Below, in pieces: positions 5,634 through 10,914 of a stretch of 10,914 nt of DNA. This DNA is from RGIG1681 sp045657465 (GTDB lineage Bacteria; Bacillota; Clostridia; Christensenellales; UBA1242), in the NCBI GenBank assembly GCA_045657465.1, contig JAZOTD010000032.1, positions 1 through 10,914 of the forward strand. The letters run 5' to 3'. Made by a program: the position numbers and the translations under genes. Numbering within the stretch: position 1 is the first letter of the stretch; each line of letters starts with the position of its first letter. The notes under the pieces are model-generated. The model saw nothing but the letters and a program-made list of their open reading frames with translations. It did not search any database and was not told the origin of the DNA.

Positions 5634-7811
5634 ATGCCAAATATTGATAGTGATTTAATCCGTGGAAACATTGACACCATTATCTTGAAGACCATGCTTG
5701 AAAATGATATGTATGGCCTTGACATCATCAAAGAAGTCGAAACAAGAAGTAATGGAACATATATTTTAAAACAGCCAACACTTTATAGCTGTTTGAAGCG
5801 TCTTGAAAACCAAGAGCTTATTTCTTCATACTGGCTTGACAGCGACATCGGTGGCAGAAGACACTATTACAAACTTACTGACAAAGGTCGTGAAATGCTC
5901 ATCAAAAAGCAAGAAGAATGGGCTAAATCAAAGTTCATAATCGACAACCTTTTAAGTGGTTATAACTATGACGAGTATAGACTTGTAAAAAAAGAAGACT
6001 ATGACAAAATCATTGAAGGCAAAACTTTTTCTTATGAAAAACAATCACCTGCCCCAGTTGAAACCGTTCAAGAAACCACGGACGAAGAAGTTGAAACCCC
6101 TGACGAGGATTTTGAATCAACCAATGATGACAGCGATATTGAAGACTTCAACAATCTAGAAAGTTCTTCTGAAAATGAAACATATGATGAGTTTGAATCA
6201 TCTGCTAAAACTGATGAAGATGACTCCCCTGAAGAAGACATGGTGGATGAAGTTGAATATTCTAGTGAGGACGAAGAACCTAAAAATGAAGAAGATGAAA
6301 GATTTTATTTTGAATCTTCTTTAACTGAAGAAAACGACGAAGTTCAAGAAGTTGTTCCAGACGCTGACCAAACTGAGCAAGAAAACAATATCTTAGCAAT
6401 GCTACGTCATCAAGACGATGAAGAAATCAACACATATTATGGCGACCAAAAGTCATACACTAATCACTTAAACATCAATGACGAATATGACACTGTTCAA
6501 CAAAACTTGCTTGACGGAACCGATGAAAACTCTGGCGACGAAGTTGACAAGTCTATTCAAGATTTCAATGATGCAATTAAACGTCTTTCACTATTTAACA
6601 AATCAGCTCAAAAAGAAGAAATACGTGAAACCGATGATGAACTTTCAACATTCGACACCTTTGAAAGCCTTCATGAAGAAATTGAAGACGAAAATCTTTT
6701 GATTGAAACTCCTGAAGTTGAATTTGATGACGAATTTGCAAAAGAACTCAGCTGTTTAAAATGCAACAAAAACACTGGTTTTTTCAATAGTTATGACAAT
6801 CCTGACTATGACGTTGTCGCAAACAAAGTAAGTTCTCCTGCAAAAGACACAGAAAACTATGACTACAATCAAACCGATTCATCAGATGCATCATATGAAT
6901 ATGATGACGGCGATTCGTTTGAGTTTTCGCAAACCGGCGAAGATGACTCATTTGAGGATTCATTTACATTCGAATCATTTGAAGAAACATCTGCCGACAA
7001 TGATGAAGATTTATCTGAAGAAGATGCTCCTGCTGAAATCACAGAAGTTCCTGAAGTGTTTGACTACTCTTCTTTAGACGAAATAATTTCTTCAAATGCA
7101 AACAACTATCAATCACAATACACATCTTCAAACAACGATTCATTTGTAACATTTAAACCAACATATACTGGAAAAAATTATAAACAAAAGCTTTCAGATC
7201 TTTCAGCTTATTCAAAAGTTTCACTTGATGAAGATGAAAAAGCTTCAGTTAACGAAGAAGCATTGAAAAAAGCAAAAGATATTGAATCACTAAAAACTGA
7301 ATTTGAAAAAGAAGGCATTAAAATCAAAGAATTTAGAAAATATAATTCTTGTGAACAATGCGAAAAAACCTATATTCTTTCAAATAAAATGAAGTTTATC
7401 AATAGCTTGATTTTGTTGTTTGGATATGTGTTCTTGCTCTCGGCAGTTTATATTATTCTAAATAACACATCATTTAAAGATTCATTTGGTTTCTCGTTTA
7501 AATATTTCTTGTATGGATTTATTCCTTTTGGAATCTATGCGGGTTATCACACCGTGATGTATTTAATCAATCCTTATAAAAAAATTCCTGCAAAACTTGC
7601 CCCAAGGATCATGATTTTCATTTCACTGATTATAACAGTTCAGCTATTGCTTATCACCTATTGTATGAATCTTCAATTCGGATTTTATAGCTTTGTTCAA
7701 GAACAATACAACCATTTGCTATGGATTATTCCAACAATCATCAGTTTTGCCCCAATCATTTGCAATGCTGTTTATATTGCATTGTTCTATTCTAAAAACT
7801 TCAATGTTTAA
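5634..7811 (+). CDS. PadR-family regulator fused to a long acidic linker and four membrane helices
   Basis: Residues about 8-90 are a PadR winged helix: LDIIKEVETRSNGTYILK, PTLYSCLKRLENQELI as recognition helix, and the wing GGRRHYYKLTDKGREML. Such domains bind DNA as dimers and normally belong to proteins of 105-180 residues; this one has 725. Residues about 135-510 are low complexity, very rich in Asp, Glu and Ser, probably disordered. Residues 510-585 look helical and charged. Four hydrophobic segments follow (about 586-608, 624-645, 655-680, 695-720), so DNA-binding domain and C-terminus would both be cytoplasmic. Two CxxC pairs occur: C374/C377 in the linker and C573/C576 just before the first membrane helix. 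ATG follows AAGGA by about ten bases. The gene stands alone, without the ABC transporter or DUF1700 partner often found beside PadR genes. The signal sensed and target genes are unknown. Confidence 0.92.
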   Translation: MPNIDSDLIRGNIDTIILKTMLENDMYGLDIIKEVETRSNGTYILKQPTLYSCLKRLENQELISSYWLDSDIGGRRHYYKLTDKGREMLIKKQEEWAKSKFIIDNLLSGYNYDEYRLVKKEDYDKIIEGKTFSYEKQSPAPVETVQETTDEEVETPDEDFESTNDDSDIEDFNNLESSSENETYDEFESSAKTDEDDSPEEDMVDEVEYSSEDEEPKNEEDERFYFESSLTEENDEVQEVVPDADQTEQENNILAMLRHQDDEEINTYYGDQKSYTNHLNINDEYDTVQQNLLDGTDENSGDEVDKSIQDFNDAIKRLSLFNKSAQKEEIRETDDELSTFDTFESLHEEIEDENLLIETPEVEFDDEFAKELSCLKCNKNTGFFNSYDNPDYDVVANKVSSPAKDTENYDYNQTDSSDASYEYDDGDSFEFSQTGEDDSFEDSFTFESFEETSADNDEDLSEEDAPAEITEVPEVFDYSSLDEIISSNANNYQSQYTSSNNDSFVTFKPTYTGKNYKQKLSDLSAYSKVSLDEDEKASVNEEALKKAKDIESLKTEFEKEGIKIKEFRKYNSCEQCEKTYILSNKMKFINSLILLFGYVFLLSAVYIILNNTSFKDSFGFSFKYFLYGFIPFGIYAGYHTVMYLINPYKKIPAKLAPRIMIFISLIITVQLLLITYCMNLQFGFYSFVQEQYNHLLWIIPTIISFAPIICNAVYIALFYSKNFNV

Positions 7812-7814
7812 CAA

Positions 7815-7847
7815 AAAAGCACTTGAAAATTCAAGTGCTTTTGTTTT
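7815..7847. terminator. Strong terminator after the PadR gene
   Basis: AAAAGCACTTGAA (7815-7827) pairs with TTCAAGTGCTTTT (7830-7842), 13 bp, then a T-rich tail. Because the stem is flanked by A and T runs it may also work leftward, behind the tRNA-Trp terminator. It starts four bases after the stop codon. Confidence 0.9.
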
Positions 7848-7863
7848 TGAAAATTTTTGCAAT

Positions 7864-7885
7864 AAAAAAACCACCATTTGGTGGT
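7864..7885 (-). terminator. Terminator of the tRNA-Trp transcript
   Basis: On the minus strand ACCACC pairs with GGTGGT around AAAT and is followed by seven Ts. It starts six bases after the encoded CCA end of the tRNA. Confidence 0.9.
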
Positions 7886-7890
7886 CTTGT

Positions 7891-7964
7891 TGGCAGGGGT
7901 GGAAGGAATCGAACCCTCCTCAGGAGTTTTGGAGACTCTTATTCTACCGATGAACTACACCCCT
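7891..7964 (-). tRNA. tRNA-Trp (anticodon CCA)
   Basis: The 74-base gene folds into a full cloverleaf. The acceptor AGGGGTG pairs with CACCCCT, with discriminator G and an encoded CCA (7893-7891). The D stem is GTTC/GAAT, the anticodon loop CTCCAAA has anticodon CCA at 7932-7930, the variable loop is TGAG, and the T arm is GAGGG/CCTTC with loop TTCGATT. It reads UGG as tryptophan and strongly resembles Bacillus tRNA-Trp. The first anticodon-stem pair (27-43) is A-C, a mismatch, and the outer D-stem pair is G-T. It has its own perfect promoter and terminator and no neighbouring tRNA. Confidence 0.97.
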
Positions 7965-7977
7965 ATGAACATGACTA

Positions 7978-8007
7978 ATTATAGCACAAACAAAATTTTG
8001 TTGTCAA
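7978..8007 (-). promoter_or_regulatory. Consensus promoter of tRNA-Trp
   Basis: On the minus strand: TTGACA (8007-8002), 18-base spacer, TATAAT (7983-7978), both perfect, with TGTGC before the -10 (extended). It is 13 bases upstream of the mature tRNA 5' end, fitting a strongly expressed stable RNA. Confidence 0.92.
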
Positions 8008-8039
8008 TATAATTAATTTAATTGTTTGAAATATTATTT

Positions 8040-8048
8040 TGTGATAAT
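8040..8048 (+). promoter_or_regulatory. Extended -10 promoter of rnhA
   Basis: TGTGATAAT gives a TG-T extension before GATAAT (five of six). TTGTTT at 8022-8027 could be a weak -35 at 15 bases. The ribosome site AGGAGA and ATG 8070 follow. Confidence 0.55.
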
Positions 8049-8069
8049 ATATTTTTGTTAGGAGATATT

Positions 8070-8957
8070 ATGAATTATTTATTTTATGACGAACCAAATT
8101 TGAAAAGCAATGATATCAATCTTTTAAATGAATTATTTGAAGGAAAAGATTGTGATTTGTTTCCACTTTCAGTTAGCGACAGCTTAACCTATTCCCCATT
8201 AATCACTGGAAAATTAACAATAGTTTTAGGGCTTAAATATAACAATATTTCAAAAGACTTTTTGGCATTATTAGAAACCCTTGACAAACAAAACAGCAAC
8301 CAAGTAAAAGTTGATGTTGTGGTTCTTGCAAAACAAACTGACGACTCCAAATATGCCGTAAACTGGCTAAATTCATTAACCACCGAAGGATTGTTTAATA
8401 TTAATGTTTTGGGTGAATTTGACGGCGAAAATTTAGCAAATGACCTTGAACTTTTAACCACCGCCCTTTGCATTGAAAAATATAAAAACAAAGCACGCAA
8501 AAAACCACTTGATAACAACATCACAATTTACACAGATGGTGCATGTTCGGGAAATCCTGGTGCTGGTGGCTGGGGTGCAATCTTAATGTCAAACAACAAA
8601 ACCAAAGAAATTTCTGGTTTTGACCCTTCAACAACAAACAACAAAATGGAACTTTTGGCAGTTATTGTTGCACTTGAATCACTCAAGCAACCTTGCAATG
8701 TTGAACTTTATTCAGACTCTGCATATGTTGTGAATGCACTCACCCAAGGCTGGCTTAAAAACTGGAAGTCTTCTGGTTGGAAAGGTGCTGACAAAAAACC
8801 TGTTAAAAACATTGACCTTTGGCAACGTCTTGACAATTTGCTAAATGTTCACAATGTAAATTTTAATAAAGTTAAAGGACATGCCGATAACCCATACAAC
8901 AATCGTTGTGACGAACTTGCAACTGGAGAAATCGCAAAGCACGCAAATGAACAATAA
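8070..8957 (+). CDS. rnhA: Ribonuclease HI with an unrecognised N-terminal domain
   Basis: RNase HI cuts the RNA strand of RNA-DNA hybrids, removing R-loops and primer RNA in the cytosol. Residues about 150-290 are a complete domain very close to E. coli RNase HI: YTDGACSGNPGAGGWGAIL, TTNNKMELLA, the basic handle GWKGADKKPVKN, KGHADNP and RCDELA. The catalytic residues D156, E194, D216 and D281 and the flexible-loop H271 are all present. The 149 residues before it are not the viroplasmin-like hybrid-binding domain seen in other long RNases H; they alternate predicted strands and helices (LTIVLGLKY, VDVVVLA, FNINVLGEF) and may be a small alpha/beta fold, but I cannot name it. I chose ATG 8070 because AGGAGA lies seven bases upstream; the in-frame TTG at 8022 has no ribosome site and overlaps the promoter. 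Confidence 0.97.
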   Translation: MNYLFYDEPNLKSNDINLLNELFEGKDCDLFPLSVSDSLTYSPLITGKLTIVLGLKYNNISKDFLALLETLDKQNSNQVKVDVVVLAKQTDDSKYAVNWLNSLTTEGLFNINVLGEFDGENLANDLELLTTALCIEKYKNKARKKPLDNNITIYTDGACSGNPGAGGWGAILMSNNKTKEISGFDPSTTNNKMELLAVIVALESLKQPCNVELYSDSAYVVNALTQGWLKNWKSSGWKGADKKPVKNIDLWQRLDNLLNVHNVNFNKVKGHADNPYNNRCDELATGEIAKHANEQ

Positions 8958-8971
8958 GTTTTCATTTGCTC

Positions 8972-9000
8972 TTGAAACAGCTTAAAAAATCGTTTATAAT
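8972..9000 (+). promoter_or_regulatory. Promoter of the Cys-rich small protein gene
   Basis: TTGAAA (8972-8977), 17-base spacer, perfect TATAAT (8995-9000). It lies in the gap after rnhA, so the small gene need not depend on rnhA transcription. No terminator is visible between the two genes, so read-through is also possible. Confidence 0.85.
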
Positions 9001-9023
9001 GATTTAAATGTAAGGAGTGACTT

Positions 9024-9296
9024 ATGAAAAAAGAATTTATGCATGGCGACGAAAACGGAAAATGCGTTTTAGATGAAACACTAGACTGCACAAACTGTGG
9101 CGAATGTGACAGATGTGACCTTGACCCTAACAAGATTTGCGACAACTGTGGTGCATGCCTTGAAGTTTATAACACCAATGAAAAAGGTTTTGTTGAAATT
9201 CCTATCGACAAAATTGATATGACTGGTGGCGATCCAACCCTTGATGATTTCTATAAATCAATGGGGCTTGATGATGAAGATGATGACGAAGAATAA
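9024..9296 (+). CDS. Small acidic protein with eight cysteines, metal-binding or Fe-S candidate
   Basis: I do not recognise a named family. The 90-residue protein has all eight cysteines in its first half: C14, then C22-x2-C25-x2-C28-x2-C31, then C39-x2-C42-x2-C45 (DCTNCGECDRCDLD and CDNCGACLE). This spacing suggests one or two zinc sites or an iron-sulfur cluster, but it is not the classical ferredoxin CxxCxxCxxxCP pattern. The second half is acidic and ends DDEDDDEE. There is no signal peptide or membrane helix, so it is probably cytosolic. AAGGAG lies six bases before ATG and the gene has a near-consensus promoter, so it is a real gene. It follows rnhA in the same direction at 66 bases; a functional link is not shown. 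Confidence 0.88.
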   Translation: MKKEFMHGDENGKCVLDETLDCTNCGECDRCDLDPNKICDNCGACLEVYNTNEKGFVEIPIDKIDMTGGDPTLDDFYKSMGLDDEDDDEE

Positions 9297-9323
9297 AAAA
9301 CAGCTCAATTTGAGCTGTTTTTT
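9295..9323. terminator. Bidirectional terminator between the Cys-rich and hydrolase genes
   Basis: CAGCTCA (9301-9307) pairs perfectly with TGAGCTG (9311-9317), flanked by A and T runs. The left edge touches the TAA of the rightward gene and the right edge touches the TAA of the leftward gene, so one hairpin ends both transcripts. Confidence 0.92.
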
Positions 9324-10116
9324 ATATTTCTAAAGTTAAGCCAGAACCCACTTCAATGACATTTAGTCCTTGATTTTTCATTTCTGCTTTAACATCAAAG
9401 CATGTGCAATGGCATGGATATAATTTTTCAATATTTTCTTGCTTCAAAAAATCAATGGTTTTTTGAGCTTGGTCATCAAATTTAAGCAGGTGAAATCCAC
9501 CAATAACCATTTTTACAGGCTTGTTGAAAAGTGATTTTGCATATAAGATTATGTTGCAAATTCCACTATGCGAACAACCTGTAATGATTGTCAAACCTTC
9601 TTGTCCGTCATAAACAAGTGCAGTGTCTTCTTGCATATCATCAACCACCCAACCATCTTTGGTTTGTTTCAAAAGCGTGTTTGGAACTTTCTCAAAATTG
9701 GTTTGTCGTGGAATTGGACCTAAAATATAAAGGTTTTGTGAAATGCATAACTTTGAATTAACTTCTATGGCATCAAACTTTGTTTGAATTTCATTCAATG
9801 AATATGGTGCTGATGCATCAATGCCAGTTTCACCACGTTTTGCATCAAAACAACCCTTGCAATAAAACAACTGTTTTTTATCACTAATATCAAGCAATCC
9901 CTTTGTGTGGTCATCATGACCATGAGACAAAACAATCTTTTTGATGTTTTTTATATCAATATTTAAGCTTTCAGCATTTTTTAGAAACACATTTGAATAG
10001 CCAACGTCAAACAAAATTTCATCATCAAAATTTTTAAGATAAAACGACAACGCTGGTTCACCAAGCAAATAGTTGTCAATATATGTGTTATTGTCACATA
10101 AAACTACTAATTTCAT
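9322..10116 (-). CDS. Metallo-beta-lactamase-fold hydrolase, RFA-P synthase-like family
   Basis: The 264-residue protein has the metal-binding set of the metallo-beta-lactamase superfamily: SHGHDDH at residues 64-70, H183 in GCSHSGICNII, H209 in GGFHL, and H236 in PCHCT. The GCSHSGICN and GGFHLL forms, with the GETG-ID loop near 95-100, place it with proteins annotated as 7,8-dihydropterin-6-yl-methyl-4-(beta-D-ribofuranosyl)aminobenzene 5'-phosphate synthase-like. That name comes from a methanogen enzyme of methanopterin synthesis; in a bacterium like this the true substrate is probably different and unknown. It should be cytosolic. ATG follows TAGGGTGAT at a normal distance. The short gap to the gene upstream holds a terminator, and I see no clear promoter of its own there. 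Confidence 0.92.
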   Translation of the reverse strand: MKLVVLCDNNTYIDNYLLGEPALSFYLKNFDDEILFDVGYSNVFLKNAESLNIDIKNIKKIVLSHGHDDHTKGLLDISDKKQLFYCKGCFDAKRGETGIDASAPYSLNEIQTKFDAIEVNSKLCISQNLYILGPIPRQTNFEKVPNTLLKQTKDGWVVDDMQEDTALVYDGQEGLTIITGCSHSGICNIILYAKSLFNKPVKMVIGGFHLLKFDDQAQKTIDFLKQENIEKLYPCHCTCFDVKAEMKNQGLNVIEVGSGLTLEI

Positions 10117-10141
10117 ATATCACCCTAATTTATTTTCGTTT

Positions 10142-10169
10142 AAAAAAAGAAGTTTTGAAACTTCTTTTT
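10142..10169 (-). terminator. Terminator of the alpha-oxoamine synthase gene
   Basis: On the minus strand AAAAAGAAGTTT pairs with AAACTTCTTTTT around a two-base loop, with extra Ts after it. The stem begins within the TAA stop codon. It should separate this gene from the downstream hydrolase gene. Confidence 0.88.
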
Positions 10170-10914
10170 ATTTTTCGATTAAGCCAAATTCAGCAAACAC
10201 TTTTGCGATAACATCAGCAGCTTCTTCAAGTGCTTCGTGAGTGTGTGTTGCTGTGTAGGTTGTTCTAACCAAGCATTGACCTGGAGGTGTAGCTGGAGGC
10301 AACACTGGGTTTGCATAAACACCTTCTTCAAACAAACGTTTGCAAACTGTGAGTGTCACATCTTGTTCATATGTGAAAAGCGCAATGATTGGAGCTTTGC
10401 TATCAGCAAACTTGATTCCCCTTTCTCTAAGACATTTTCTCATATATTCAGCAACTTCAGTGAGATGAGCAACTCTTTCTGGTTCTGCTTTGATGATTCT
10501 CAAAGCTTCAAGTGTTGCAGCAAGACAACCTGGTGTGATTGACGCACTGAAAATGAATGGTCTTGAGTTGTGACGAATAAATTCAGCAACTTCTTTTGAA
10601 CATGCACAATATCCACCAAGACTTGCAAGAGATTTTGAGAATGTTCCACAAATCAAATCAACTTCGTCAATAAGGTCAAAGTGTTCAGCAGTGCCTGCAC
10701 CAGTTTTGCCCAAAACACCAAGAGCGTGAGCATCATCAACCATAAGTCTTGCGCCATATTTTTTCTTGATTTCAACAAGACGTGGAAGGTCACAAATGTC
10801 ACCTGTCATTGAGAAAATTCCGTCAGTTACGATAAGTGCACCTGCATCTTCTGGGAGTTCTTGAAGTTTTGCTTCAAGTTCATCATAATCAAGGTGATTG
10901 AAACGAACAAGCTT
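10168..10914 (-). CDS. PLP-dependent alpha-oxoamine synthase (BioF/Kbl/SPT family), N-terminus outside the window
   Basis: The visible 248 C-terminal residues, about 60% of a 390-400-residue enzyme, come from a fold-type I PLP enzyme that joins an amino acid to an acyl-CoA with loss of CO2. Hallmarks are DGIFSMTGD, the cofactor-ring motif DDAHALGVLGKTGAG, the Schiff-base lysine in GTFSKSLASLGG, and RPFIFSASITPG. Known members make 8-amino-7-oxononanoate (BioF), 2-amino-3-ketobutyrate (Kbl), 5-aminolevulinate (HemA) or 3-ketosphinganine (SPT). The GTFSKSLASLGG form resembles serine palmitoyltransferase-like members more than BioF (usually GTLSKALG) or Kbl (GTLGKALGG), but this is only suggestive. 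The frame stays open to the window edge; ATG at 10809 is an internal methionine in the conserved FSM motif, not the start. GC looks a little higher than in neighbouring genes. Confidence 0.93.
   Translation of the reverse strand, partial: KLVRFNHLDYDELEAKLQELPEDAGALIVTDGIFSMTGDICDLPRLVEIKKKYGARLMVDDAHALGVLGKTGAGTAEHFDLIDEVDLICGTFSKSLASLGGYCACSKEVAEFIRHNSRPFIFSASITPGCLAATLEALRIIKAEPERVAHLTEVAEYMRKCLRERGIKFADSKAPIIALFTYEQDVTLTVCKRLFEEGVYANPVLPPATPPGQCLVRTTYTATHTHEALEEAADVIAKVFAEFGLIEK

Noticed and set aside
8022..8069. Longer rnhA starting from TTG at 8022
   Set aside because: No ribosome site precedes it, and it overlaps the -10 and the AGGAGA site that serve ATG 8070.
10810..10914. Reading the last gene as starting at ATG 10809
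   Set aside because: The same frame is open to the window edge and encodes conserved family sequence (VTDGIFSM), so the gene is simply cut by the window.
1..10914. CRISPR arrays, rRNA genes, insertion sequences, prophage or toxin-antitoxin systems
   Set aside because: I looked on both strands and found no regularly spaced repeats, rRNA signature, transposase, integrase or paired small toxin-antitoxin genes.

Overview
The window looks like chromosome from a low-GC, Gram-positive-like bacterium, probably an uncultivated gut-type Clostridia or Bacilli lineage. The evidence is AT-rich DNA, strong AGGAG-type ribosome binding sites, TTGACA/TATAAT promoters with extended -10 elements, a Bacillus-like tRNA-Trp, and Firmicutes-typical families (DUF1653, PadR, TrmL/CspR type). 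The lineage is inferred, not proven. The standard genetic code fits: every gene end visible in the window is TAA, and tryptophan is TGG.

Layout, left to right. At 78-872 (+) is a protein that resembles the tRNA-binding arm of seryl-tRNA synthetase without a recognisable catalytic core. At 981-1577 (-) is a single-pass membrane protein with a charged tail. From 1578 to 2565 there is almost 1 kb without a credible gene, holding two strong hairpins and several short repeats. At 2566-2811 (+) is a DUF1653 protein, convergent with a PPP-type metallophosphoesterase (2888-4015, -). That gene is divergent from trmL (4159-4662, +), which is convergent with a YgjP-like zinc metallopeptidase (4728-5405, -). 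The peptidase is divergent from a 725-residue PadR-type regulator (5634-7811, +) with a very long acidic linker and four C-terminal membrane helices. Next come tRNA-Trp(CCA) (7891-7964, -), an RNase HI with an extra N-terminal domain (8070-8957, +), a small Cys-rich acidic protein (9024-9296, +), a metallo-beta-lactamase-fold hydrolase (9322-10116, -) and the C-terminal part of a PLP-dependent alpha-oxoamine synthase (10168 to the window end, -).

The genes do not form a clear pathway. Nearly every gene seems to be its own transcription unit, usually with a recognisable promoter and a hairpin terminator starting within about ten bases of the stop codon, often shared by converging neighbours. 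Housekeeping functions (tRNA charging or modification, RNA-DNA hybrid removal) are mixed with hypothetical proteins. No mobile element, CRISPR array, rRNA or complete defence system is visible. The most unusual items are the membrane-anchored PadR protein, the stand-alone SerRS-arm-like protein, and the gene-free stretch with hairpins whose arms recur elsewhere in the window.
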